From Smithellaceae bacterium (GTDB lineage Bacteria; Desulfobacterota; Syntrophia; Syntrophales; Smithellaceae), in NCBI GenBank assembly GCA_028701435.1, contig JAQVQT010000098.1, forward strand, positions 1 to 6,897: a stretch of 6,897 bases of DNA, in the 5' to 3' direction. The notes below the pieces were generated by a model that was given only the letters and a program-made list of their open reading frames with translations, ran no database searches and was not told the origin of the DNA. Position 1 is the stretch's first letter. Every line of letters begins with the position of its first letter. The translations under genes and the position numbers were made by a program. Below are positions 1-6,871 of the stretch, piece after piece.

Positions 1-14
1 ATGATACTATACGT

Positions 15-89
15 CTATTTCCTCGTTATTCGGCTTTCTTCGCCCATTATCCTGTCCTCCACGATGAGCGAAAAAGTATCATTTGTCAT
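15..89 (-). CDS. Possible 24-codon small ORF after the last gene
   Basis: An ATG at 89-87 opens 3 nt after the preceding stop and reads 24 codons (MTNDTFSLIVEDRIMGEESR...) to a TAG at 17-15. No ribosome-binding site stands before that ATG. An in-frame ATG at 47-45 has GGAGG at 60-56 with an 8-nt spacer, but would give only 10 residues. It may be a genuine short peptide, the remnant or frameshifted start of a longer gene beyond the window, or chance. Nothing else is visible in bases 1-92, and I found no convincing terminator hairpin. Confidence 0.25.
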   Translation of the reverse strand: MTNDTFSLIVEDRIMGEESRITRK

Positions 90-92
90 GCG

Positions 93-764
93 TTATCCGA
101 TTTTGTCCACTGGTGGACACGTTTCATAGTGGTAATCCGCACCGTAGTACTCGCTTACCCACTTGATAAAACCGTCTTTGGGCAGGATGTGAAAGACCGT
201 TTTACTCTTTTGTCCGATTAAAAAACGATTGAATACGTCGATGTTCTGGGCGCAGTCGTTCATCAGAAAAAACCCGGCGAGAACATCGACAAACTGCTTA
301 TAGTCGGTGTTATCGTAATCAAACGCGATCGCATTAGCCGGGCGGATAAAATCGATCACCACGACGACCCGTTCTCGACGTGCGTATTTCCGATCCCGCA
401 CCACGCATTGGGTCATGAGAAAGTCGCGGAAAAACTGGGGTATAAACTTTCTTCCGGAGATCGGATCCCGGGTCTGGTTCGGAAGAATCGCCGGCGCATG
501 GATGATGACTTCGTCCCCCTGTGCCGTTACAAAAAAATCATCTTCGGACCAAGATTTTTCCACGCTTTCCTCGTATACTTTTTTTGCGGTATATAGAACG
601 TTGTTGGTACACTCCCGCGCCAGAAGCGCGGCGGTCTGCGTAGCACGGATGAGCGTCTTTTGTGCTGACTGTGTATTTGCAGACACGCCCTCGATATCCA
701 TAATATCGACAGCCGCCATTGCCTTGTTCAGAGACGCGGTGATGTCCTTTAGAATTTGACTCAT
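93..764 (-). CDS. Accessory protein, DUF6100-like, with a RusA-resembling C-terminal half
   Basis: This is a 223-residue soluble protein when started at the ATG at 764, which has a perfect ribosome-binding site. The frame also offers an ATG at 842, giving 249 residues, but the extra 26 residues are Arg-rich translation of the preceding gene's other frame. Residues 1-70 are helical. From about 74 a beta-rich part begins (FFVTAQGDEVIIHAPAILPN), then a helix at about 104-120, a strand ERVVVVIDFI at 131-140, and an acidic cluster Asp149-Tyr-Asp151-Asn152, Lys156, Asp160 and Asn169-Asp170. From memory, the DYDN-x3-KQ-x2-D pattern with a later acidic pair is also present in DUF6100 proteins of clostridial elements. 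The same strand/acidic-loop/helix order resembles RusA Holliday-junction resolvases. The family call is tentative and enzymatic activity is a hypothesis. It is the last clear gene in the window, coupled to the previous one by an ATGA overlap. Confidence 0.85.
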   Translation of the reverse strand: MSQILKDITASLNKAMAAVDIMDIEGVSANTQSAQKTLIRATQTAALLARECTNNVLYTAKKVYEESVEKSWSEDDFFVTAQGDEVIIHAPAILPNQTRDPISGRKFIPQFFRDFLMTQCVVRDRKYARRERVVVVIDFIRPANAIAFDYDNTDYKQFVDVLAGFFLMNDCAQNIDVFNRFLIGQKSKTVFHILPKDGFIKWVSEYYGADYHYETCPPVDKIG

Positions 765-1327
765 GTTTCCGCCTCCTCTTCTGCGTATTCGTAGATGTCG
801 ACATCCGGTTCGGACAAATCTTCGCGACGCGTCAAAATGCAAAACATATCTTCATCGGTGATCGGTTTAATTTTGCGCGTGGTTTCTAAATTCGAAACAA
901 GCCAAATATATTCCTCCCGTTCGCTGTGTTCGCGCATCACCCGATTTCGCATCAGGGCGTCGTATTCCGACATATAGATCACGCGAACCATCTTGTCTCG
1001 ATAGATAAAATCAACCCCGTCAAAGTCGTTTATTCCGACATATTGAACGCTCTTTTGCTCACATTCGAGGTAATAGAGATAAACCCAAAAACACTCGATG
1101 CGATTAAGTTCCGCCATAAAAAAGGGTGCGACAGACAAATACCGAGGGCCGGATGCTTTGGGCTCATAATACTGACGTTGCCCGACCCAATATTCCATAA
1201 TCCGTTCTGCGTGTTCTGAAAACACGAGGCACAGTCGCAGCAGTTTGATGCCTTGGGCTTTTTCGATCACGCGCATGGAGCGCATGTGTTTTTTGAGTTC
1301 TTCTACGTAGTCGATTGCTTCGGTCAC
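761..1327 (-). CDS. Accessory protein of unknown function, DUF5697-like
   Basis: This 188-residue soluble protein has no signal peptide or membrane helix. The N-terminal part (about 1-100) is mainly helical. A likely beta-alpha segment follows at about 100-165, with the core GVDFIYRDKMVRVIYMSEYD, and then an acidic tail ending in EYAEEEAET. Its layout, a helical N-terminus followed by a short 'tool-like' domain with a repeated 'I/V-Y-x-x-x-E/D-x-x-x-L' pattern, recalls DUF5697 proteins, which I associate with mobile elements of Clostridia. I base this on pattern memory, not a search, and the biochemical function is unknown. The GTG start overlaps the VirB4 stop by 4 nt (GTGA), and its own TGA overlaps the next ATG by 4 nt (ATGA), so its synthesis should be coupled to VirB4. 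A regulator or transfer accessory factor would fit, but neither is shown. Confidence 0.85.
   Translation of the reverse strand: MTEAIDYVEELKKHMRSMRVIEKAQGIKLLRLCLVFSEHAERIMEYWVGQRQYYEPKASGPRYLSVAPFFMAELNRIECFWVYLYYLECEQKSVQYVGINDFDGVDFIYRDKMVRVIYMSEYDALMRNRVMREHSEREEYIWLVSNLETTRKIKPITDEDMFCILTRREDLSEPDVDIYEYAEEEAET
772..777 (-). promoter_or_regulatory. Ribosome-binding site that decides the start of the DUF6100-like gene
   Basis: A full AGGAGG lies 7 nt before the ATG at 764-762. It favours this start over the in-frame ATG at 842, which has no such site and would overlap the previous gene by 82 nt. Confidence 0.9.
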
Positions 1328-3834
1328 GTTTCCGCCCCCTTCGTCTCGAATTCTTTTTTCTGTTTGGCTTTTCTGGCGACTTCGACCATCAGTTTTCTGT
1401 CCGTTGTTATTGCGTCCGTCTCAAGCGGCGATGATTCGATGTGTATGGGCACCTTTTGTCCGGATGCAGTACAAAAGAGCATGTCTCCTTTTTGATTTTT
1501 CCGAATGGATTGCTCCTCGTTTACGGTCAGGTTAAAGATGTCCGCAAGCTGTCGGGCGTCCATGTCGCCCACCATCATGAACATCTGGGTGGCGCACGCA
1601 TTTAAAATGTTTTTCCCGTAAACAGAGTCTTTTTGTGCGTAGATATCATTGATGTCTTGCGTTGCCAAAAATACCGCGCCGGACATACCGCGGACGATCT
1701 TACACATCTTTACTAAAAACTGTGCCGTAGATTCCGGCGCGCCGGCGCCGATCATCGACCAGAACTCGTCAATGAAGAGCACCTTCTTTTCCGTTCTGTC
1801 TTGCGCGAAATATTGCTTAACGGTATTTGTTGCAATAAGCATCCCCATCGGCAGGAGCTCTGGATCGTTTCCTAAGTCTTCCAAGTCAAACACCGTAAAG
1901 CCTGTACCTAAATCAACATTGGTTTGTCCGTCAAATTTACGCGCAGAACCTTCCGTGAACATAGAGAGCATAATCTTGATTTTCTCCGCAAAAGAATTCG
2001 TCTGCGCGTGATCCGAGACGACGCTTGCCAAATCCCCGAGCGTCGGCATCTGTTTCAAAACGCCGTTTTCCTTATCCAAATATAGGGATTCGTTATCGGT
2101 CGTAATTCCCCTTTGCGCATAGGTTTCCATCGTGTAATTGTCCAGGAGCTGTTGCTCGACATTTGTGATCGAAGGGAACACCAGACGATAAAAAGCCTTC
2201 AGGTCGAGCGCTTTTTCGGCCAAAAGCGATTTTTCGACCGACTCTTCTCCGGACAAAAGTCTCTCGGTCGAATCCTCGTCAAAGTTTTTGGGAATTCGGA
2301 TATCCATAACGTTCAGGCAGTTGTCCGAAGAAGGCGATATTTTTATATATTCGCCACCAAAGAGTTTACAGATCCTTCGAAACTCATAGCCTTTAAGGGG
2401 CGCGATGATAAATATAGGAATCCCCCTAAGTCGCATCCGCGCCGCAGAAAGCGCGAGCGTAAACGTCTTGCCGGATCCCGGAACCCCAAAGATGGTGCAG
2501 TTTGCATTGGGTGCCTTGCTGGTGTCAAACGGGTCCCAAATGACCGCAGAACGATTGTCCTTGTTGATTCCTAAGAAGATGCCGGATTCATCCGTCATCT
2601 CAAACGCGGTGATTGGATAGAGTGCGGCCAAACCGCTCGTGGTGATGTTTCGCGATGCCATTGCCCATATATTGGGGTCCACCTTATTTTGAAGGCATGT
2701 GCTCAAATACGCCTGCTCCTGCTGGTACGTGCACGGCATGATTTTCTTGCCCATGCCGCGATAGAAGTTGACGAGCCTTGCTTCCTTTTGCGCGAGGTCC
2801 GCCAGCGTATGGGAGGATACTGTATATATAAGAGAGAAGTTATAGAGGCTTTCCGCATTTTCCAGTGCGCTTTGAATAAACTCGATGGCCTCGATTTTCC
2901 GCGCCATATCCTTGGCATAGGAAGATTCCAGGTCCGCTCCGAGGCTTTTATTGGAAAGGCTCTTTCTTTTTGATAGGGCCTCCTGAAGATAGGCCGAATC
3001 CTTTTTTCGGACATGAATGTCCATATCAATTCCGGCTTCCTTAAAGCCCGCGCCAAAATAACCAGCCGGAATATTTACGGGGTGCGCGTCTTGCGGAACG
3101 TAGTAAAAAGAGTAGTACATTCCGTCTGCTTGGATGTAGTGACGATGGAGCGTCTGCATTCCGCGCGGTGCGATATAATAGGAAAGCGGAACCGCTTCCG
3201 GGTCAAAGTTTTTGTTGGAAACTTTAAACATCTGATCGACTTGAGCCATTCGGTTGCTCAGCGGGTCGAACATGACGCTTTTTCGGTTATAAAGTTCGTA
3301 GTACGTCTTTCTTGTCCATTCGTCCTCTTCTTCTGCGGTCTTGAATCGTTTTGATTTATGTCCACAGGTTTCCCAGTAGCGCTTGCAATTTAGCGCGCTA
3401 TCTGTGAGCTTATGGATTGTGTCTTCCTTGGAAAAACTTTTACCGTCGAGCATGTCCGAGGAAAATACAAAGAAAAACCGCTGTGAAATTGCTGATGCAC
3501 GCGCCGTCGTTTCCACGAGTGCCTGATAGTTTTGGGCGATCTTATACATCTCCATGTTGTTGGTTTTTCGGACATCGTTCATGAATTCTTCAATGTGTGC
3601 GGACGCGTCTGCGTTTCGGGTGACGATCTTAAGTTGAAACCCGGGAGGCGCGACGCGATACCACTGCATGATCATGCCGACGAGGTTGCTTTTATCCGCT
3701 TCGGAGCGATAGTTAAAATTGATGGGCATAATCTCGACAATCTTGATCATCCGCCCGTCCTTTAACTCGGTGATGCCGTTTACGATCTTTTGCTCCGGTA
3801 TGAGCTCTTGAGTGTAGTACGCACGCTTAGCCAC
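1324..3834 (-). CDS. virB4: VirB4-family (TraE/TrsE-like) conjugation ATPase
   Basis: This 836-residue protein is the cytoplasmic ATPase that powers assembly and transfer by the T4SS. The N-terminal domain (about 1-410) carries KDGRMIKIVEIMPINF at 25-40, typical of TraE/TrsE-type VirB4 proteins of Gram-positive plasmids. The C-terminal RecA-like domain has Walker A GVPGSGKT at 450-457 and Walker B KKVLFIDEFW at 683-692 (acidic pair Asp689-Glu690). It also has the VirB4 downstream motif, with Lys709, Arg715 and Gly719 followed by ATQDIND at 724-730. All key residues are present, the length is normal for the family, and there is no frameshift, so it should be functional. The start is GTG with a good ribosome-binding site. 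It overlaps the small membrane protein gene by 8 nt at its start and the next gene by 4 nt (GTGA) at its end. The symbol denotes the family; the element's own locus name is unknown. Confidence 0.96.
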   Translation of the reverse strand: MAKRAYYTQELIPEQKIVNGITELKDGRMIKIVEIMPINFNYRSEADKSNLVGMIMQWYRVAPPGFQLKIVTRNADASAHIEEFMNDVRKTNNMEMYKIAQNYQALVETTARASAISQRFFFVFSSDMLDGKSFSKEDTIHKLTDSALNCKRYWETCGHKSKRFKTAEEEDEWTRKTYYELYNRKSVMFDPLSNRMAQVDQMFKVSNKNFDPEAVPLSYYIAPRGMQTLHRHYIQADGMYYSFYYVPQDAHPVNIPAGYFGAGFKEAGIDMDIHVRKKDSAYLQEALSKRKSLSNKSLGADLESSYAKDMARKIEAIEFIQSALENAESLYNFSLIYTVSSHTLADLAQKEARLVNFYRGMGKKIMPCTYQQEQAYLSTCLQNKVDPNIWAMASRNITTSGLAALYPITAFEMTDESGIFLGINKDNRSAVIWDPFDTSKAPNANCTIFGVPGSGKTFTLALSAARMRLRGIPIFIIAPLKGYEFRRICKLFGGEYIKISPSSDNCLNVMDIRIPKNFDEDSTERLLSGEESVEKSLLAEKALDLKAFYRLVFPSITNVEQQLLDNYTMETYAQRGITTDNESLYLDKENGVLKQMPTLGDLASVVSDHAQTNSFAEKIKIMLSMFTEGSARKFDGQTNVDLGTGFTVFDLEDLGNDPELLPMGMLIATNTVKQYFAQDRTEKKVLFIDEFWSMIGAGAPESTAQFLVKMCKIVRGMSGAVFLATQDINDIYAQKDSVYGKNILNACATQMFMMVGDMDARQLADIFNLTVNEEQSIRKNQKGDMLFCTASGQKVPIHIESSPLETDAITTDRKLMVEVARKAKQKKEFETKGAET
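1335..1340 (-). promoter_or_regulatory. Ribosome-binding site of the DUF5697-like gene, supporting a GTG start
   Basis: AGGGGG lies 7 nt before the GTG at 1327-1325, inside the last codons of VirB4. It is weaker than the other sites here. The surrounding 17 bases (1324-1340) nearly repeat the junction at 761-777. Confidence 0.7.
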
Positions 3835-4147
3835 GAAATATCCTCCGATATGAATATTTTCTTCTGCGGATCAGGAAGCGCACCCATATGAACAAATACT
3901 GCGAATACGCATACCCGTTTCTTCCAAAAAGCGTTACAATTCCTGCGCCGCCGGCGATCACGGTGATTAGAACCACCTTGAGCCACATTTCGGTGATCGG
4001 AATGAGGCTGATGAGCCAGAACATAGCGACAAACACAATAATTCCTTCCGCAAGGTTTCGCGCGGAAAAAATGGAAAGCTGAAGGTTTCCTTTATAGTTG
4101 GGCGGAATCACAAAGACGTCCGTCCGCTCTTCTTCTCTTTTTTCCAT
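3827..4147 (-). CDS. Small membrane protein of the T4SS, VirB3/PrgI-like position
   Basis: This 106-residue protein has a short polar N-terminus, a VIPPNY motif at about 13-18, two transmembrane helices at about 32-50 and 55-75, and a strongly basic tail (RRRKYSYRRIFR) expected to stay in the cytoplasm. Small two-helix proteins encoded just before VirB4 are typical of T4SS operons (VirB3 in Gram-negatives; PrgI and similar proteins in Gram-positives). They are thought to hold the ATPase at the membrane. The N-terminal VIPPN motif, twin helices and basic tail fit a family I have seen next to VirB4 in clostridial elements, although it differs from classic PrgI. Its ATG overlaps the preceding stop by one base, and its TAA lies inside the VirB4 gene (8-nt overlap). 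The role rests on position and topology more than on sequence. Confidence 0.85.
   Translation of the reverse strand: MEKREEERTDVFVIPPNYKGNLQLSIFSARNLAEGIIVFVAMFWLISLIPITEMWLKVVLITVIAGGAGIVTLFGRNGYAYSQYLFIWVRFLIRRRKYSYRRIFRG
3842..3846 (-). promoter_or_regulatory. Ribosome-binding site of the VirB4 gene, supporting a GTG start
   Basis: GGAGG ends 7 nt before the GTG at 3834-3832. It lies inside the end of the VirB3/PrgI-like gene and decides in favour of the GTG start, which produces an 8-nt gene overlap. Confidence 0.85.
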
Positions 4148-6195
4148 TACTGATACCCTCCGTCGTACGTCCAGATAATACTGTTGTATTGCCCTTGTTT
4201 ATAAAAGGCCCGATTATCGATCTCTTCCATAAAACTATCCGCCGGCGGCGCCTTGGGTTCGATGGACAGAAGGTCTGCCATGGAGATGTACGTATCAATG
4301 TTTGTGCTTTTACTAATAATGCATCCTTTGTCCCAGCCGGCTTCATGAATCCAGATTTTATCCCCGTTTTCATCCGTATATAGGTAGATGGCTGCGTGTC
4401 CCTGGTATGTGCCGTCGCTTAATTTGTCGTGATAAAATCCGACGTCTCCGGGCATGAGCTCCGATGCTGAAATGGTCGGATACTTATGTAGATTTCCGGA
4501 ATAGTCGCCCTTTAGCGGGCCATATCCCTCGTCGTCCGGTGTAAATACCCGTTTATATACCCAGCTCACAAATCCCGTACAGTCGAGCCCGTACGGCCGC
4601 TTTGTTCCGACGGGCCAGCCCTTTTGTTTACAGTATGATTCGGCAACCGCCCTTTCATTTCCCCACTCGGGATCAAACCCATTCATCCATTCCGTTCTTC
4701 CGCCCCAAAAGTACGGAACCTTTCCAACGAGGCTTGCCGCTGTGTAAATGATGTATTTCCGATTGGAACTACATTCCAAAGATGCGAGGATCGCGTCGAT
4801 CTCGGCTTGGGTCAGCGGGGCTTGTTCTCCGTACCTGCCGATGTTTCCGGCTCGGCTTGATACGTCCTGCCCCAGCGTTTTAAGGAGGGCAATGCTCATC
4901 GTCGTTGCACGCTCCCGGTACGTCTCCCCGTCCGAAAAGTCGGTTGGTGCTTTATACCATGAATCAAGTTTAATCTTAAAGGCTTTCTCAATCGCGCGAC
5001 TATATTGGTTATAGACCGTATACGAACCGTATTTGATTTCTCTTTCTTCCGGGGTGACGTTCTCGTAGCTTGTTATGGTATATCCTTCAACGGTCTGGGA
5101 GCTATACCGGTTATATATGCTTACCGCCGAATAAATCGGCATCAGGGTCGGTTTATCGATCGTTTGCATCCGCCCCGTCGGATAATAGATTTTAACGTTT
5201 CCTTCGTAGGTCGGGACGGTCATGCTTGCGTAGATCGGTGCGGAAAACGGCACGTACTCGGTGATGGTGTGTTCTTCTACATAGTAGTCGTAATACTGAA
5301 TTTTCTTTTTCTCAAGCATGTCCATTAGGTGCTCGGTACATATTGTGTCCTTATCGTAGGACAAGGAATATGCCGAAAGAATAAATGCGGCATCCAAAAG
5401 CCCGTCCCCTTGGATCGTGTCCGTGATGCTCGCCATGGATCGATCGTAATCATAGTCGTTGGCATGAATGTTTTGAGATATGGACGATAAACCGTTTCCG
5501 TATTTGATGCTATTCTCTCTTCTTTCCAGAAGATCAATGACCAACCCTTGAAGCTCTTCGGCAGTATTTTTATAAATGTCTTTACCTTCGACTGCCCGCC
5601 CGATGTTATGTTTAATCTCCGCGATTTGGTCGGCGACGGTAATTACCACAACCGACGGCAGAACAACATATACGATAATGACAAGCGCAAGCACAAGGGC
5701 GATAACGCTGATCAGAATCTTAACAAGTGTTTTTCCAAACGTTCCAACTGCTACGCCGATTGCCGTTCCAACGCCCGGAGCAACCGCCGTTCCAGCTGCC
5801 GCGCCTGCCGCCGCGCCGGATGTTGCCCCTGCCGCCGAGCCTGCGGCCGCTCCTGCGGTTGAGCCCGCAGCGGCTCCGGCTGCGGTTTCTGCTGTCGCTC
5901 CCCCCATTGCCGATGCCGTTCCCGCCCCTGCGGTCGTTCCGGATGTTGCGCCGGTTTTTCCGGCGGCGGTATTCGCCGATGCGCCTGCCGTTGCGGGTTT
6001 CTGGGATGCGCCGGCTACGTTTGACGCATCTCCCGTTTTCATTTCTCCTTGCGCAGCAGATCCGCTTTTACCGTTTCCATTTTTCCCGCGAAAAAGATCG
6101 CGCGCAGAGTCCACCGTAGACCGCACCGAGTCCACTTGGTCTTTGAGTTCCGACCCCTCGTTTATGAGGTTTTTCTCGCTTTTGTCTTCCGACAT
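4147..6195 (-). CDS. Membrane-anchored NlpC/P60 (C40) peptidoglycan hydrolase of a conjugative T4SS
   Basis: This 682-residue protein probably cuts peptidoglycan stem peptides so that the transfer channel can cross the cell wall, the VirB1-like role in Gram-positive systems. Residues 1-60 are polar and charged. Residues about 61-152 are Ala/Gly/Thr-rich, with glycine at exactly every fourth residue from 107 to 135. One strong transmembrane helix spans about 158-187. Residues about 188-475 form a large, probably extracellular region in which I see no clear lysozyme-like or transglycosylase domain. The C-terminal NlpC/P60 domain (about 478-645) has the catalytic Cys539 in LDCTGF, His600 in GHAAIYL and His617 in WIHEAG, so it looks active. 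The order of low-complexity helix, membrane anchor, ectodomain and C40 domain recalls the CD1108-type proteins of clostridial elements, though here the N-terminal part is rich in Gly rather than Lys. ATG at 6195 is backed by a good ribosome-binding site. The TAA stop shares one base with the next gene's ATG. Confidence 0.92.
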   Translation of the reverse strand: MSEDKSEKNLINEGSELKDQVDSVRSTVDSARDLFRGKNGNGKSGSAAQGEMKTGDASNVAGASQKPATAGASANTAAGKTGATSGTTAGAGTASAMGGATAETAAGAAAGSTAGAAAGSAAGATSGAAAGAAAGTAVAPGVGTAIGVAVGTFGKTLVKILISVIALVLALVIIVYVVLPSVVVITVADQIAEIKHNIGRAVEGKDIYKNTAEELQGLVIDLLERRENSIKYGNGLSSISQNIHANDYDYDRSMASITDTIQGDGLLDAAFILSAYSLSYDKDTICTEHLMDMLEKKKIQYYDYYVEEHTITEYVPFSAPIYASMTVPTYEGNVKIYYPTGRMQTIDKPTLMPIYSAVSIYNRYSSQTVEGYTITSYENVTPEEREIKYGSYTVYNQYSRAIEKAFKIKLDSWYKAPTDFSDGETYRERATTMSIALLKTLGQDVSSRAGNIGRYGEQAPLTQAEIDAILASLECSSNRKYIIYTAASLVGKVPYFWGGRTEWMNGFDPEWGNERAVAESYCKQKGWPVGTKRPYGLDCTGFVSWVYKRVFTPDDEGYGPLKGDYSGNLHKYPTISASELMPGDVGFYHDKLSDGTYQGHAAIYLYTDENGDKIWIHEAGWDKGCIISKSTNIDTYISMADLLSIEPKAPPADSFMEEIDNRAFYKQGQYNSIIWTYDGGYQ
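4156..4161 (-). promoter_or_regulatory. Ribosome-binding site of the VirB3/PrgI-like gene
   Basis: GGAGGG lies 8 nt before the ATG at 4147-4145 and inside the last codons of the NlpC/P60 gene. It supports that start and points to coupled translation through the TAATG stop/start junction. Confidence 0.85.
5791..5877 (-). repeat. Degenerate 12-nt-period coding repeat encoding eight glycines in strict GxxxG spacing
   Basis: Within the NlpC/P60 gene, glycines fall at residues 107, 111, 115, 119, 123, 127, 131 and 135, with mostly Ala, Ser or Thr between them. The DNA has a loose 12-nt period, but the codons vary (Gly uses several codons and Ala uses GCA, GCT, GCC and GCG). The regularity is therefore clearer in the protein than in the DNA. 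It belongs to a wider Ala/Gly-rich coding stretch at about 5740-6013. The GxxxG pattern is a known helix-packing motif (glycine zipper) and it sits shortly before the transmembrane helix. Confidence 0.85.
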
Positions 6196-6203
6196 CGGTC
6201 ACG

Positions 6204-6208
6204 CCTCC
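6204..6208 (-). promoter_or_regulatory. Ribosome-binding site of the NlpC/P60 gene
   Basis: GGAGG lies 8 nt before the ATG at 6195-6193, in the 25-nt gap after the preceding gene's stop. It fixes the start of the 682-residue protein. I see no promoter or terminator in this gap, which suggests cotranscription with the upstream gene. Confidence 0.85.
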
Positions 6209-6220
6209 GTGATGCGTGCT

Positions 6221-6871
6221 TTACCAGCGGCCTTTTGAAAACTCAGGATAAATAAATTCCGTTGTCTTTGTTGTATCTTTGCCGCCTGCCAATATTTTGG
6301 TGCGCGTCTGCGGTTCTGCTTGGGTCAAATACCATGCCGCGCCGTTTCCGTCTTTAAGCAGTTTATAGGTTGATCCTCTTTGCGGTGCCCATCCATTCAC
6401 TTGATGCATTTCGTAGGCGTGCATAATGTTATTACTATCCACCGACTGAAACCTTATAATTCCGGAATCGAGTTTACTCGTGTCCATTTCCCGAATCTTA
6501 CCCGTTACGCCAAAACCTTCGTCATAGATCCCGGGGAAATGAGCGTTTTCAAAATAGTCGATATAGGAAGGAGCCGTCATCTCCTCGACGTATGCCGTTA
6601 CGCTATCCTTCGCCCACGCCGCCGGGTCTTCCCTGTTTTCGGAAACCGCTTGCTGGTACGAAGACTCATAAACTTCCGATAGGTCGTTTGCGATTTGTTG
6701 TCCGCCGTCGACGTGCGACCACTCTTCTGCTTTTAGGGCGCTTTCGTACTGCATCGGGTTTTTATCGTCAATATGTGCGTTCCAGATTTGATCCACGGGC
6801 GCTTCCGTATTTTGGTAGATGCTTTGCATGTCGTTTGCATCGCTATAATGGAGCGCATCGTAATTGGGCAT
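6221..6871 (-). CDS. Unrecognised soluble protein, probably 5'-truncated, first gene of the transfer block
   Basis: I do not recognise this family. The visible part is 216 residues with no cysteine, no signal peptide and no hydrophobic membrane segment. The N-terminal half is acidic, with a probable helical stretch at about residues 57-99. The C-terminal half (about 135-216) looks more beta-rich and is more basic, ending in FSKGRW before a TAA stop. The ATG at 6871 is doubtful: the frame stays open to the contig edge, only four native bases precede it before adapter sequence begins, and no ribosome-binding site can be seen. The protein may therefore be the C-terminal part of something longer. 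It lies 25 nt upstream of the NlpC/P60 gene in the same orientation, so it is probably part of the same operon. One speculative option is the soluble tail of a VirB6-like membrane protein, because such genes often sit near VirB3/VirB4; nothing in the sequence proves this. Confidence 0.7.
   Translation of the reverse strand: MPNYDALHYSDANDMQSIYQNTEAPVDQIWNAHIDDKNPMQYESALKAEEWSHVDGGQQIANDLSEVYESSYQQAVSENREDPAAWAKDSVTAYVEEMTAPSYIDYFENAHFPGIYDEGFGVTGKIREMDTSKLDSGIIRFQSVDSNNIMHAYEMHQVNGWAPQRGSTYKLLKDGNGAAWYLTQAEPQTRTKILAGGKDTTKTTEFIYPEFSKGRW

Noticed and set aside
1..7. ATGATAC at the left edge resembling part of the Illumina P5 oligo
   Set aside because: Only 7 bases match before the sequence diverges, which is easily chance. 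The right edge, by contrast, matches an adapter over 22 bases.
1..92. Transcription terminator after the last clear gene
   Set aside because: I found no GC-rich hairpin followed by a T run. The short T run on the minus strand at about 76-71 has no stem before it.
765..842. Upstream ATG at 842 giving the DUF6100-like protein 26 extra residues
   Set aside because: No ribosome-binding site is present, the added part is Arg-rich out-of-frame reading of the preceding gene, and the ATG at 764 has a perfect AGGAGG.
2113..2574. Plus-strand frame opposite the VirB4 ATPase domain
   Set aside because: It lies against Walker A coding sequence, has basic low-information content and lacks a start context. 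It is an antisense shadow.
5740..6013. Repeat-rich stretch considered as a CRISPR array or minisatellite
   Set aside because: There are no identical repeats with unique spacers. The period is degenerate and follows the codons of an Ala/Gly-rich protein region.
5576..6238. Long Ala/Pro-rich plus-strand frame opposite the NlpC/P60 gene
   Set aside because: It is the complement of the GC-rich Ala/Gly codons of the hydrolase, has no ribosome-binding site, and opposes a gene with clear domains.
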